Shown here piece after piece: positions 19,196 to 28,770 of a DNA stretch of 64,000 nt. The position numbers were made by a program, and so were the translations under genes. Origin of the DNA: Wocania ichthyoenteri Th78 (lineage in GTDB: Bacteria; Bacteroidota; Bacteroidia; Flavobacteriales; Flavobacteriaceae); contig NZ_KN525716.1 of the NCBI RefSeq assembly GCF_000789235.1, positions 1,943,169 to 2,007,168 on the forward strand, in the 5' to 3' direction. The first letter of the stretch is position 1. Every line of letters begins with the position of its first letter. The notes under the pieces were generated by a model, which made no database searches, was not told the DNA's origin, and saw only the letters and a list, made by a program, of their open reading frames with translations.

Positions 19196-20458
19196 TTATA
19201 TTACTGTACCATTAGGAATTATTGCACCTTTTTTTATCACAACTATGCCTTCTTTTATAGCATATGTACTTGTTTCGGTGTCTTCTAAATGCTTTCCTCC
19301 ATTTATTCTCACATCATCACCAATGCAACAATTCTTATCTAATATGGTGTTTTTTATAAAGCATCTCGCACCAATACCAAGTGTGTTTATTTTTGGGTCT
19401 TCTACATCACTTAATGGTTGATAGTAATCGTTACCCATCATGTAGGTGTTAATTACTGTAGATTCATTACCAATTCTAGAACGTATACCTATTACAGATT
19501 TTTCAATTTTCCCCGCATTAATTATACACCCTTCGGCAATTACGGTTTCGTCCAATATAGTTCCTGCAATTTTTGTAGTTGGTAACATCCTTGCTCTGGT
19601 ATATATACGCTTAGCTTTATCATATAAATCGAAATCTGGAATGCTCTTAGTTAATCCAATATTAGCTTCAAAGAAAGAGTCAATGTTTCCAATATCTGTC
19701 CAATAACCTTCATACTGATAACTTAATGTTTTGTGTTTATCTATGTTTTGAGGAATAATTTCTTTACCAAAATCTATAGTAGAATCATCGTCCATTAACT
19801 CAACTAATAATTCTCTACTAAAAATATAAATTCCCATTGAAGCTAAGTAATTTCTATTTTGAGATTTCATATCATCACTTACATCAGAGGTCCAATCTGG
19901 CAATAAACTAGCATCAGGTTTTTCTATAAACGAAGTAATAACATTATTTTCATCAGATTTTAATATTCCAAAAGAGGTGGCGTCTTTTGCGTTTACTGGT
20001 ATGGTAGCTATAGATATTTTAGCACCACTTTCTTCGTGGGCTTTAATCATTTTGTCGTAATCCATTTGGTATAATTGATCACCAGAAAGAATTAATGCAT
20101 ATTTAAAATCATGTCTTAAAAAGTGATGCATGCTTTGGCGAACGGCATCGGCAGTACCTTGAAACCAGCCTTTATTATCAGGTGTTTGTTCTGCAGCAAG
20201 TACATCAACAAAGGCTGAACTAAAAAAACTAAAGTGATACGTATTTTTTATATGCCTATTTAACGACGCCGAATTAAACTGTGTTAATACAAACATGCGT
20301 TTTATATCTGCATTAATACAATTTGAAATAGGAATATCGACCAATCTATACTTTCCTGCAATTGGAACTGCTGGTTTTGATCTTTTCTCTGTTAGTGGAT
20401 ATAATCTTGAGCCTTGACCGCCTCCTAATATTATAGCTAATACGTCGTTGTTAATCAT
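19196..20458 (-). CDS. glgC: Glucose-1-phosphate adenylyltransferase GlgC
   Basis: The 420-residue enzyme makes ADP-glucose for glycogen. The N-terminal nucleotidyl-transferase signature ILGGGQGSRLYPLTEKRSKP is intact, followed by GKYRLVDIPISNCIN, an SGDQLYQMDY metal-binding Asp near 127, a FIEKPDA substrate lysine region, and a C-terminal left-handed beta-helix domain with GARCFIKNTILDKNC-type repeats. It lies 6 bases after glgA and 3 bases before glgB, so it forms a tight operon. Confidence 0.96.
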   Translation of the reverse strand: MINNDVLAIILGGGQGSRLYPLTEKRSKPAVPIAGKYRLVDIPISNCINADIKRMFVLTQFNSASLNRHIKNTYHFSFFSSAFVDVLAAEQTPDNKGWFQGTADAVRQSMHHFLRHDFKYALILSGDQLYQMDYDKMIKAHEESGAKISIATIPVNAKDATSFGILKSDENNVITSFIEKPDASLLPDWTSDVSDDMKSQNRNYLASMGIYIFSRELLVELMDDDSTIDFGKEIIPQNIDKHKTLSYQYEGYWTDIGNIDSFFEANIGLTKSIPDFDLYDKAKRIYTRARMLPTTKIAGTILDETVIAEGCIINAGKIEKSVIGIRSRIGNESTVINTYMMGNDYYQPLSDVEDPKINTLGIGARCFIKNTILDKNCCIGDDVRINGGKHLEDTETSTYAIKEGIVVIKKGAIIPNGTVI

Positions 20459-20464
20459 AGTTAA

Positions 20465-21871
20465 TTAGTTTATAGAGTTATATAAATTGATGTATTGTTT
20501 TGCTGAAGCATCCCAAGAATGGTCTATCTTCATAATTTGTATTCTAGTTTTTTTGAATTTGGTTTGATTTTTATAAAGAGCTATGCCTCTTTCAATAGCA
20601 TTAGTCATTTCTAAAACCGTAACGTTATCATGACAAATACCAAAACCGTTTTCTTCAGAAATATCTGTAACGGTGTCTTTTAAACCACCAATACTGCGTA
20701 CAATAGGAATAGTACCGTAGCGTAAAGCATACATTTGGTTTAATCCGCAAGGTTCGACTCGCGAAGGCATTAGGAGGAAATCTGCTCCAGCATAAATAAT
20801 GTGAGATAGTTTTTCATCGTAACCAATAAAAGCATTATACTGCCCTTTATATTCTTCTTTAAGGGTTTCTAATTGATTTTCAACATCCTTATTACCTGAG
20901 CCTAAAAGGAGTATAGAAATATTAGGATTTTTTAAAGCTATTTTAAAAGTTTCAGGAAATAAGTCAGATCCTTTTTCTTCTACCAATCTGCCTATAAAAG
21001 CAAATAGCGGTTTATTAATATCTAAATTAAATCGATCGCACAATTCTTTTTTATTTGCTTTTTTACCTGTTACAATAGTTTTTTGATTATAGTTTTTAAT
21101 AATATAATTATCGGTTTCTGGATTCCAAACATTCCAATCTATACCGTTTAAAATACCAGAGCATTTTGCGCTTTCGTCGCTTAATAAACTTTCTAAACCA
21201 TTTGCCGCTGTTTTTAATTCTTCCATATAACTAGGCGATACAGTAGTAACTCTCCAAGCACATTTTATAGCTGCTGCTAGTGGGTTAATATTACCACCCC
21301 AATCTAATAAACCAACATGATCAAAATTAAAAGTAGGTATTAAATTTACGTTATTATGCGAAAACCAACCTTGGTATTGAGCATTATGAATGGTTAAAAT
21401 ATTAGGTATTTTTCTAAAAGGCTCATATTTATAACTTTCTTGAAGCATAAAAGGAATGAGTCCTGTGTGGTGGTCATGGCAATGAATTATGTCTGGCAAT
21501 GTTTTCCAAGTTAGCATCCAGTCTAAAGTTGCTATTTGAAAAGCTAAAAACCTATTCGTATCGTCAGAGGAATACACATAATCTTTAAACAATAGGTTTG
21601 GTACATCAACAAAAAACACATCAAAATCTAAAACATCCTTTTCTAGCTTTAAAATATTGAATTTATAAGTAGAATCGCCTAAGCTTAATTTAGATTTGAA
21701 TACAGAAGTAAAAGTATTTTCTTTAGTAAATTTAACATCATAAAAGGGCATAATAACCTGAGAAGAAACTTCAGAATTGTTTTGATACTTTGGTAACGCA
21801 CCAACAACATCTGCAAGTCCACCAACTTTGGCAACTGGGTAGCATTCTGCGCTTACATGAATAATATTCAT
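20465..21871 (-). CDS. glgA: Glycogen synthase GlgA (GT5)
   Basis: The 468-residue glycosyltransferase adds glucose from ADP-glucose to glycogen. The N-terminal ADP-glucose motif appears as ECYPVAKVGGLADVVGALPK. The second GT-B domain has FIGRLVEEKGSDLFPE near 296 and the nucleotide-sugar site MPSRVEPCGLNQMYALRYGT near 380, with the catalytic glutamate in RVEPCGL. The length is normal. It is the first gene of the glgA-glgC-glgB-GH31 series, transcribed leftward. Confidence 0.95.
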   Translation of the reverse strand: MNIIHVSAECYPVAKVGGLADVVGALPKYQNNSEVSSQVIMPFYDVKFTKENTFTSVFKSKLSLGDSTYKFNILKLEKDVLDFDVFFVDVPNLLFKDYVYSSDDTNRFLAFQIATLDWMLTWKTLPDIIHCHDHHTGLIPFMLQESYKYEPFRKIPNILTIHNAQYQGWFSHNNVNLIPTFNFDHVGLLDWGGNINPLAAAIKCAWRVTTVSPSYMEELKTAANGLESLLSDESAKCSGILNGIDWNVWNPETDNYIIKNYNQKTIVTGKKANKKELCDRFNLDINKPLFAFIGRLVEEKGSDLFPETFKIALKNPNISILLLGSGNKDVENQLETLKEEYKGQYNAFIGYDEKLSHIIYAGADFLLMPSRVEPCGLNQMYALRYGTIPIVRSIGGLKDTVTDISEENGFGICHDNVTVLEMTNAIERGIALYKNQTKFKKTRIQIMKIDHSWDASAKQYINLYNSIN

Positions 21872-22069
21872 TTAATAAATTTTGCGTATTTATAAACATA
21901 CAAAATTATTACAAACTTTCTTTGTCTAAGCTAAATTTTTGAGGAAAATAGGGGTTTTTAAGTAATTAGCTATTAATATCTGTAAATTTTTAATGTTAAC
22001 AATAAAATACATGCATTAATCGTAAATTTATAATAAATAAAAGGTAGTTTTTTACTTATTAACCAAAGA

Positions 22070-23866
22070 TTAATCATTCAACTTCAAAACGGCCATAAAT
22101 GCCTGCTGAGGTATTTCTACATTACCCACTTGACGCATACGTTTTTTTCCTTTTTTCTGTTTTTCAAGAAGTTTACGTTTACGTGAAATATCACCACCAT
22201 AACATTTTGCTGTTACATCTTTACGAAGTGCTTTTATCGTTTCTCTTGAAATAATTTTAGCACCAATGGCAGCTTGAATAGGAATATCGAATTGTTGACG
22301 TGGAATAAGTTCTTTTAACTTCTCACACATTTTTTTGCCAATGTTTTGAGCGTTATCGGCATGTATTAAAGCAGAAAGCGCATCCACAGGTAGTGCGTTT
22401 AATAAAATATCTAAACGAACCAACTTAGAGGTTTTCATGCCTATTGGATGATAATCGAAAGAAGCATAGCCTTTAGACACCGTTTTTAAGCGATCGTAAA
22501 AATCGAATACAATTTCTGCTAAAGGCATTTCAAAGGTCAACTCAACACGTTCTGTTGTTAAATAGGTTTGATTTAATACTATACCTCTTTTTTCAATACA
22601 AAGCGACATCACATTACCAACAAAATCTGCTTTAGTAATAATTGTTGCTTTAATATAAGGCTCTTCCACGCGGTTTACAGTAGAAGGGTCAGGTAAATCT
22701 GAAGGGTTGTTTACTATAAAAGCTTCATCAGGATTTTTATTGGTAAACGCGTGGTACGATACATTGGGAACTGTAGTAATTACAGTCATGTCAAACTCGC
22801 GCTCTAAACGTTCTTGAATAATTTCCATGTGAAGCATGCCTAAGAACCCACAACGGAAACCAAAACCTAAAGCCGCAGAACTTTCTGGAGCAAATACTAA
22901 GGATGCATCGTTTAATTGTAATTTCTCCATCGAGTTTCTAAGCTCTTCATAATCTTCTGTGTCCACAGGGTAAATACCTGCAAAAACCATGGGTTTTACA
23001 TCTTCAAAACCTTCAACAATGTTAGTGGTTGGGTTAGCAAAATCGGTGATAGTATCACCAACTTTTACTTCTTTAGCTGTTTTAATACCAGTTATTAAAT
23101 AACCAACATCACCTGTTTTTACAGATTGTTTTGCTACTTGAGTTAATTTTAAAGTTCCAACTTCATCCGCATAATATTCTTTATCGGTGGCAACAAATTT
23201 AATTTTTTGTCCTTTTTTAATTTCACCATTAAATACTCTAAAATAGGTTTCTATACCTCTAAACGTATTGTAAACCGAGTCAAAAATTAAAGCTTGAAGC
23301 GGTGCATTTGGATCACCTTTTGGAGCAGGAACACGATCGATTATAGCTGCTAAAATATTTTCGACACCAAAACCTGTTTTTCCACTGGCATGAATGACTT
23401 CTTCTGGGTCGCAACCTAAAAGATCAACAATATCATCAGTTACTTCTTCTGGATTGGCGCTTGGTAAATCGACTTTATTAAGGACTGGAATAATTTCCAA
23501 ATCGTTTTCTAATGCTAAATATAAGTTAGAAATGGTTTGCGCCTGTATGCTTTGTGCGGCATCTACAATAAGTAAAGCACCTTCGCAAGCAGCGATAGAT
23601 CGAGAAACCTCATAAGAGAAATCGACGTGACCTGGTGTGTCAATTAAGTTTAAAACGTATTTTTCACCATTAAGTTCATAATCCATTTGTATGGCGTGCG
23701 ATTTGATGGTAATACCTCGTTCACGCTCCAAATCCATGCTATCCAATAACTGAGCCTGTTGCTCTCTGGCGGTTACAGAACCCGTAAAATCTAATAAACG
23801 GTCTGCAAGCGTACTTTTACCGTGATCTATGTGTGCAATGATGCAAAAATTTCTGATGTTCTTCAT
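22070..23866 (-). CDS. lepA: Elongation factor 4 (LepA)
   Basis: The 598-residue translational GTPase acts on stalled or back-translocated ribosomes. G1 is [11 protein letters not shown]3 [11 protein letters not shown] and G4 NKVDLPSA; the LepA-specific C-terminal domain is present ([20 protein letters not shown]). A longer reading from a TTG six bases upstream is possible, but ATG at 23866 ([14 protein letters not shown]) matches the family. A TATATTTG box on the minus strand (23895-23902) lies about 30 bases upstream. Confidence 0.96.
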   Translation of the reverse strand: MKNIRNFCIIAHIDHGKSTLADRLLDFTGSVTAREQQAQLLDSMDLERERGITIKSHAIQMDYELNGEKYVLNLIDTPGHVDFSYEVSRSIAACEGALLIVDAAQSIQAQTISNLYLALENDLEIIPVLNKVDLPSANPEEVTDDIVDLLGCDPEEVIHASGKTGFGVENILAAIIDRVPAPKGDPNAPLQALIFDSVYNTFRGIETYFRVFNGEIKKGQKIKFVATDKEYYADEVGTLKLTQVAKQSVKTGDVGYLITGIKTAKEVKVGDTITDFANPTTNIVEGFEDVKPMVFAGIYPVDTEDYEELRNSMEKLQLNDASLVFAPESSAALGFGFRCGFLGMLHMEIIQERLEREFDMTVITTVPNVSYHAFTNKNPDEAFIVNNPSDLPDPSTVNRVEEPYIKATIITKADFVGNVMSLCIEKRGIVLNQTYLTTERVELTFEMPLAEIVFDFYDRLKTVSKGYASFDYHPIGMKTSKLVRLDILLNALPVDALSALIHADNAQNIGKKMCEKLKELIPRQQFDIPIQAAIGAKIISRETIKALRKDVTAKCYGGDISRKRKLLEKQKKGKKRMRQVGNVEIPQQAFMAVLKLND

Positions 23867-23894
23867 AGTCAATAATCTTCATAAAAAGATTTTG

Positions 23895-23902
23895 CAAATA
23901 TA
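23895..23902 (-). promoter_or_regulatory. -7 promoter box for lepA
   Basis: On the minus strand this reads TATATTTG, an exact match to the Bacteroidota TAnnTTTG -7 element, 28 bases before the lepA ATG. No clear TTG -33 partner is seen. Confidence 0.55.
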
Positions 23903-23978
23903 GATGTTTTTATCTGGATATATTTATTGTTTTTAGTGTATAGATAGGCGTTTTCATAAATATTTAATTCATTTTCAA

Positions 23979-23986
23979 TACTTTTG
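23979..23986 (+). promoter_or_regulatory. -7 promoter box for dusB
   Basis: TACTTTTG matches TAnnTTTG and lies 17 bases before the GTG start of dusB, giving a leader of only about 10 bases. No convincing TTG -33 box is found. Confidence 0.5.
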
Positions 23987-24003
23987 CAATCCAAAATATA
24001 ATA

Positions 24004-24999
24004 GTGGTAAAAATAGATAACATAGAACTCCCTGATTTTCCATTGCTTTTAGCACCTATGGAAGATGTTAGCGATCCGCCATTTCGTGCCTTATGTAAAG
24101 AACAGGGTGCCGATGTGGTGTATACCGAGTTTGTATCGAGTGAAGGCTTAATTCGTAATGCTGCAAAAAGCGTTATGAAGCTCGATATTTACGAAAAAGA
24201 ACGACCTGTTGGTATTCAAATATTTGGAGCGAATTTAGATAGCATGTTGCAAACCATAGATATTGTTTCGGCATCAAATCCCGATATTATCGATATTAAT
24301 TTTGGTTGCCCCGTTAAAAAAGTAGTGAGTAAAGGTGCTGGCGCAGGTATTTTAAAAGACATCTGTTTAATGGAGCAACTGACTGCCGAAATGGTAAAAC
24401 GCACCAATATTCCTATTACAGTAAAAACACGTTTGGGTTGGGATCACGACTCCATAAAAATTGTTGAGGTTGCCGAACGTTTGCAAGATGTGGGCTGTAA
24501 AGCCATCGCTATTCATGGGAGAACGCGTGCTCAAATGTATAAAGGCGATGCCGATTGGAAACCGATTGCCGCCGTTAAAAATAATCCACGAATGCATATC
24601 CCTGTGTTTGGAAATGGTGATATTACGTCGCCAGAAAAAGCCATGGAAATGCGTGATAGTTACGGGCTTGATGGCGCTATGATTGGGCGGGCATCTATTG
24701 GAAATCCTTGGTTTTTTAAACAAGTAAAGCACTTTTTTAAAACAGGCGAACATTTAGCGCCGATTAGTTTAGAAGAGCGTGTTGAAGCGGCACGCCGTCA
24801 TTTACAAATGGCGATTGATTGGAAAGGTGAAATTTTAGGTGTTTTTGAAACTAGACGACATTACACCAACTACTTTAAAGGGATTCCGCATTTTAAAGAA
24901 TACCGTATGAAAATGGTAACTAGCGACGACTCTAAAGATGTATTTGCTGCTTTTGATGAGGTGTTGGAAAAGTTTTCGGATTATGAGTTTACGGAGTAG
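24004..24999 (+). CDS. dusB: tRNA-dihydrouridine synthase (DusB-type)
   Basis: The 331-residue flavoenzyme reduces uridine in the D-loop of tRNA. It begins PLLLAPMEDVSDPPFRALC (FMN-binding strand), has INFGCPVKKVVSKGAG with the catalytic cysteine near 102, VKTRLGWDHDS near 140, an AIHGRTRAQMYKGDADW region near 172-188 and GNGDITSPEKA, then DGAMIGRASIGNPWFF. The start is GTG; no ATG fits, and the -7 box lies only 17 bases upstream. It converges on the PIN-domain gene with a 27-base gap. Confidence 0.92.
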   Translation: MVKIDNIELPDFPLLLAPMEDVSDPPFRALCKEQGADVVYTEFVSSEGLIRNAAKSVMKLDIYEKERPVGIQIFGANLDSMLQTIDIVSASNPDIIDINFGCPVKKVVSKGAGAGILKDICLMEQLTAEMVKRTNIPITVKTRLGWDHDSIKIVEVAERLQDVGCKAIAIHGRTRAQMYKGDADWKPIAAVKNNPRMHIPVFGNGDITSPEKAMEMRDSYGLDGAMIGRASIGNPWFFKQVKHFFKTGEHLAPISLEERVEAARRHLQMAIDWKGEILGVFETRRHYTNYFKGIPHFKEYRMKMVTSDDSKDVFAAFDEVLEKFSDYEFTE

Positions 25000-25026
25000 T
25001 TTAATGTAAACTGTTAGTATATGATT

Positions 25027-25554
25027 TTATTCCGATTTTTTACGTTGCATTCTCAACCCTCTTTCTTTCAAGAAATCATTTATGTCAATGCACCTAATTC
25101 CGTTCTTTTTAGCAATTGCAGGGATCTTATTCAGTTTAATTTTACTTTCGTTTGTAATTAGAACGTAATTATGAGTTTTACAATAACCTAGTAAATAAGG
25201 GTCAGCTTCTTCTTTTCCTTGAGCTTGTTTCTTGGAATCTAAAAAACCTGTATTAAATTCTTCGTTAATTATTGGAATTGAGGCTGTAATGCTTGCTGTA
25301 TCAGTTTTGTGGACTAAATGTTTCTTCCATTTACGAATCCACTTCTTAAGAAAATCTTCCTTTCCCTCATAATTATTTATCTCGTCTTCAACAAAATCAA
25401 TTGTTCGAAAACATCCAATTGGAATTAAATCTTCTATTTCTTCCCAAATTGCTTTAAAAACAGGATTATCATACTTATAGGTATATTCAAGCATAATCAA
25501 AGCACTTGTATCTACAACGTAAATAGTTTCATTCTCATAAAAGTTTAACTCCAT
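25027..25554 (-). CDS. DUF4411-type PIN-domain protein (probable toxin)
   Basis: The 175-residue protein begins with a PIN strand, IYVVDTSALIMLE, whose aspartate is the first metal ligand. It continues with VFKAIWEEIEDLI, a conserved glutamate in IDFVEDEINNYEG, and later DPYLLGYCKTHNYVLITNES, where the Asp and the final T-N-E segment complete the acidic RNase site. This pattern fits the DUF4411 group. PIN proteins next to an XRE/ImmA-IrrE gene are a known toxin-antitoxin-like pairing. The ATG directly follows the TAA of that gene with no spacer, implying translational coupling. The RNA target cannot be inferred. Confidence 0.8.
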   Translation of the reverse strand: MELNFYENETIYVVDTSALIMLEYTYKYDNPVFKAIWEEIEDLIPIGCFRTIDFVEDEINNYEGKEDFLKKWIRKWKKHLVHKTDTASITASIPIINEEFNTGFLDSKKQAQGKEEADPYLLGYCKTHNYVLITNESKIKLNKIPAIAKKNGIRCIDINDFLKERGLRMQRKKSE

Positions 25555-26706
25555 TTATCGAGAATTTAAAAGTTCGCGAGTTTTTGGAATATAAGAAAGT
25601 TTAATACCTAAAAAATCGGATAAGTCTTTGATGTCAATTCGGTTTTTGTCATATGCTGAAAATGCAAGAGAAATGTAACTTCTTCCTTTTTCTTTTATTG
25701 TTTCTTTTGCAATATTTCTGCCTTCTGGGTTTTTTGAACGACCAAAAGTTGGTTTGTTCCAAACTTCGTGTTTTTCATTATAATATTTCGATGTTGTCAA
25801 TTTGTTTGTTAGAAGAGAACGCAAAATTGCCAAAGGACCAACATGGAAAAAATTTGATAATTCAATCAAATCTTTTTTTGCCCAAATCTTATTCTTTGAT
25901 AATATATAATTTTGAACTATTTGACTGGAAAGTAAATCAGAAGCTGGAACTAATATTTCTGCAGCAAAAGCATTACACCATTTTTCAATTTCACTAACAG
26001 TTTTTATCGATAAGTCACAAAGTCCACCAGTATTTAATATTACGTGTCCTAACTCATGAAAAAGGGTAAATATTTTTGAAGTTGCTTTTTCTCCACCTCT
26101 TTTAATTCCTATGATTGGTATTTCTTCATCTACAATTGAAAACCCTCTTAATTTATCTTGAGTTAAACTCATTTGAAAAACTGCTACACCAAGTGATTCC
26201 ACTTTTTCAATATAAGTATCAAGAATATCATTCATGTTGTCCAATTCTCTAACCTCATTCAAGTTTAAATCAAATCTTATTTTTTGAGCTATTTCTTCAA
26301 TATCTGTCTCTAGGGTTGCAGAATAAGGGAATTTAGCAATCGATATTCCTGCCTCTGTTTTTAGTTCAATTAAAGATTGAGTAAAAGCTCTTGCTTTACG
26401 GACAGCCAAAATTGTCTTTTCATGAAAGTTTCCAATTTCTTTAGAATCAATTGTTCTTCTGTCTTTAGGAAGTGGTTTTTCTTTTGGGGGTTCTAACAAC
26501 AGTAAAATTGCCAAAGTTCTTTTGTAAGCTTTTGCTAAAAGCTTAAGTTCATCCAAATTGGGGTGTTTTTCTCCACTTTCTAGTTGATTCAAGCGACGTA
26601 AGTTAATTCCAGTTTTTTCTACAACGTAATTTTTTGTTTGAGCAATAGATTCTCTTGCCCAAATCAAAACTTTACTATTTACTGGTATTTTATCTTTTTC
26701 CACCAT
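25555..26706 (-). CDS. XRE-HTH / ImmA-IrrE metallopeptidase fusion (probable antitoxin/regulator)
   Basis: The 383-residue protein has an N-terminal XRE helix-turn-helix (about 14-70: SIAQTKNYVVEKTGINLRRL through LKLLAKAYKRTLAILLLL) and a downstream zinc-peptidase motif FHELGHVIL near 219, with a possible third ligand in EKWCNAFAAEILVPASDL. Such COG2856 proteins cleave repressors or act as antitoxins. Together with the PIN gene it forms a two-gene cassette between dusB and a structured repeat. A TAGATTTG -7 box ends 6 bases before the ATG, so the transcript may be leaderless. An AAATC-N10-GATTT palindrome overlapping the box (26713-26732) may be its operator. Confidence 0.8.
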   Translation of the reverse strand: MVEKDKIPVNSKVLIWARESIAQTKNYVVEKTGINLRRLNQLESGEKHPNLDELKLLAKAYKRTLAILLLLEPPKEKPLPKDRRTIDSKEIGNFHEKTILAVRKARAFTQSLIELKTEAGISIAKFPYSATLETDIEEIAQKIRFDLNLNEVRELDNMNDILDTYIEKVESLGVAVFQMSLTQDKLRGFSIVDEEIPIIGIKRGGEKATSKIFTLFHELGHVILNTGGLCDLSIKTVSEIEKWCNAFAAEILVPASDLLSSQIVQNYILSKNKIWAKKDLIELSNFFHVGPLAILRSLLTNKLTTSKYYNEKHEVWNKPTFGRSKNPEGRNIAKETIKEKGRSYISLAFSAYDKNRIDIKDLSDFLGIKLSYIPKTRELLNSR

Positions 26707-26711
26707 TTAGT

Positions 26712-26719
26712 CAAATCTA
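26712..26719 (-). promoter_or_regulatory. -7 box and possible operator of the PIN/XRE cassette
   Basis: TAGATTTG on the minus strand matches TAnnTTTG and lies only 5 bases before the start codon. It overlaps an AAATC-N10-GATTT inverted repeat, which would suit autoregulation by the XRE domain. Confidence 0.45.
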
Positions 26720-26811
26720 CAAATTTCGATTTAAACGATAAGATTTTTTTTTCGCATTAACCACAAAAAATAAAAATTAAGAAAGAGTTAAAGAATGAAG
26801 TCTGCATATTT

Positions 26812-26903
26812 GCCCGCGAGAAGGATTGATGCGGCATCCTTTTTGTTTTTTCACAAAAAGATATAGCGGAAAGCCTGTTTGCCATTTTTATGGCAACTCG
26901 CCC
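26812..26903 (-). repeat. Structured 3'-UTR repeat element, copy 2 (after the FtsX-like permease)
   Basis: On the minus strand it begins 7 bases after the permease stop with GGGCGAGTTGCC, then a TGCCAT/ATGGCA hairpin, GGCTTTCCG, a CTTTTTGTG/CAAAAAG hairpin, GGATGCCGCATCAATCC and a GC-rich end. The order of parts equals copies 1 and 3. The remaining 105 bases to the XRE gene hold its promoter. Confidence 0.75.
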
Positions 26904-26910
26904 AAATAAT

Positions 26911-28113
26911 TTAAGATTGTATTAGTTTTTTTGTCACTCGATTTGATGCTACTTTAGAGGCGATAATTCCTAAAACGGTGATTGTAAAAAACACAATCAT
27001 AAAATTTTCTAGCAAGATGCTCATGGGGTAAGCCAAAGATGGCGTGATGGGCACGAGACCGAATGTTTTTTGGATTACGACAACCAATAGCGCGATTAAT
27101 AAACCAATTATAGAGCCAATAATGGTCATGACCGAGCCGTGAATAAAGAAGATATTTCGGATTTTTTTTATGGTAAAACCTAAATTAAAAAGTGTTTTTA
27201 AGGATTGTTTTTTTTCTAAAATCATCATTATTATAGAGCCAATAACATTGAAAATCAATAACCCAGATACCAAGGTTAGCAGTAAATAAACCAGCAGGTT
27301 TTCGCTATTTAGCATTTTATATAAGGCATCGTTAAGTTGCGCTCGGTTTTTTATAACCACTTTATCGCCTAAAATGGCTTGAATGTTTTCTTTTGCTTTA
27401 AGCTCGTCTGCGCCTTTTTTAAGTTTAAATTCTATAGACGATATTTGATTGGGTTTGTAGTTTAAAAGGTTTTGCACCAAACCGATTGAAGCAAAAACGT
27501 AAGTATCGTTTAGGTTTTCGTTAATATCGAAAATACCAACATTATTCGCGTTAACGGTATTAAAGATATTTTCGATAGATGTAATTTGTCCTTTTCCGGG
27601 TTTGGGTACATATAAATTTATGGTTTTGGCATAATCTAAAACGCCAAAAGATAGGTTGTTAGAGATGCCCCAACCAACCACAATTTGGTTCGTTTTTTGA
27701 TCGAGCCAACTACCTTGCGAGATTACAGAATCTATCGTAACTACGTTTTTAAAATTAACATCTACACCCTTTATGGTTGCTAAATAATTTTTGTCGTTTG
27801 AGGCTATAATAACACGTTCTTCAATAATTTTAGAGAATACTGCAATAGCATCTAAATCGTTTAATTTATTTAGGTCTTCGTCAGTAATAAAAAATGATTT
27901 TCCAACAGCAGTTTCAGCTTTTAAATCGGGGTCGACAACAGTAGAAAATTGTAGTGTAAAATCTTTTAAACCTGCAAAACCAGAAAGCACTATAAATAAA
28001 GATGCTGCACCCAAAATAATACCCAAAATAGCTATTTTGCTTATAATATTAATAGCATTATTACTACTTTTTGATCGTAGATAACGTTGTGCGATATAGA
28101 GTGAAACATTCAT
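26911..28113 (-). CDS. ABC transporter permease (LolE/FtsX-like)
   Basis: The 400-residue protein has the MacB/FtsX topology: one N-terminal membrane segment (IISKIAILGIILGAASLFIVLSGFA), a large periplasmic domain of about 220 residues, then three C-terminal segments (LVYLLLTLVSGLLIFNVIGS; HGSVMTIIGSIIGLLIALLV; FMIVFFTITVLGIIAS). This layout fits LolC/LolE-type lipoprotein-release permeases. The partner ATPase is not next to it. It follows rbfA by 62 bases on the same strand. Confidence 0.85.
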   Translation of the reverse strand: MNVSLYIAQRYLRSKSSNNAINIISKIAILGIILGAASLFIVLSGFAGLKDFTLQFSTVVDPDLKAETAVGKSFFITDEDLNKLNDLDAIAVFSKIIEERVIIASNDKNYLATIKGVDVNFKNVVTIDSVISQGSWLDQKTNQIVVGWGISNNLSFGVLDYAKTINLYVPKPGKGQITSIENIFNTVNANNVGIFDINENLNDTYVFASIGLVQNLLNYKPNQISSIEFKLKKGADELKAKENIQAILGDKVVIKNRAQLNDALYKMLNSENLLVYLLLTLVSGLLIFNVIGSIIMMILEKKQSLKTLFNLGFTIKKIRNIFFIHGSVMTIIGSIIGLLIALLVVVIQKTFGLVPITPSLAYPMSILLENFMIVFFTITVLGIIASKVASNRVTKKLIQS

Positions 28114-28175
28114 GCTTTAAATATAAATATAAGTTTTAATTTAAAGCATTTTGCTTTTAAGGGTTTTAAAAAAGA

Positions 28176-28574
28176 TTATGATTTTTTTCGTTTGTCGAGA
28201 AAAGAAGGATTTTTTATTGGATTTTCTTCTCCTTTTAAGGATTTGTCGATTTGATCGATATACTCTAAAGAGTCATCAATAAAAAACTCCAATTTTGGCA
28301 TGCGTCTTAATTGATGTTTGGTGCGTTGGGCTAATTCGTGCTTAATTAATGGTGCGTTAGATTTTATGCCTTCAATAAGTTCTTTGGCTTTATTATTCGG
28401 GAAAATACTTAAATACACTTTAGCAAACGATAAGTCGACAGTTACTTTTACCTTAGATACCGAAATTAAAATACCCTGCATACCGCCTTGTGTTGCAGCA
28501 CGTTGTAAAACATCAACTAAATCACGTTGTAAAACAGATCCTATTTTTTTTTGTCTTTGACTTTCTTCTTCCAA
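28176..28574 (-). CDS. rbfA: Ribosome-binding factor A
   Basis: The 132-residue KH-fold protein helps 30S maturation. It has the family opening SQRQKKIGSVLQRDLVDVLQ, the strand VSKVKVTVDLSFAKVYLSIF, and HELAQRTKHQLRRMPKLEFFIDDSLEY. The start must be TTG (28574), since an in-frame stop lies directly upstream and no ATG precedes the conserved region. Two hairpins lie in its probable 5' leader (28590-28644). Confidence 0.93.
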   Translation of the reverse strand: MEEESQRQKKIGSVLQRDLVDVLQRAATQGGMQGILISVSKVKVTVDLSFAKVYLSIFPNNKAKELIEGIKSNAPLIKHELAQRTKHQLRRMPKLEFFIDDSLEYIDQIDKSLKGEENPIKNPSFLDKRKKS

Positions 28575-28589
28575 TTAATTAATTTTATA

Positions 28590-28644
28590 AGTCATTTATC
28601 TATTTATAAATGACTGTGTTATAAAAAACATCTAAAAAGATGTT
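28590..28644 (-). promoter_or_regulatory. Two hairpins in the rbfA leader
   Basis: AGTCATTTAT/ATAAATGACT (28590-28615, 6-base loop) and AACATCT/AGATGTT (28627-28644, 4-base loop) are perfect stems. On the minus strand the second is followed by a six-T run, resembling a small terminator. A TATTTTTG box at 28651-28658 would place both in the rbfA 5' leader. Confidence 0.45.
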
Positions 28645-28770
28645 CTGCTGCAAAAATAACGGTTATTTAAAGATTATCTTACTTTTTTATTTACGAAATT
28701 TGTATAATAGGTTAAATCGTAATCGAATAGCATCGATATAACCTTATTATAAAATGAAAAATATTTTTTT

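Noticed and set aside
24367-24753. 128-codon frame antisense to dusB
   Set aside because: It lies wholly inside a well-supported gene on the other strand and shows no domain; its composition follows the codon shadow of dusB.
24998-25014. AGTTTA-ATG-TAAACT hairpin between dusB and the PIN gene as terminator
   Set aside because: The stem is short and AT-only with no T run.
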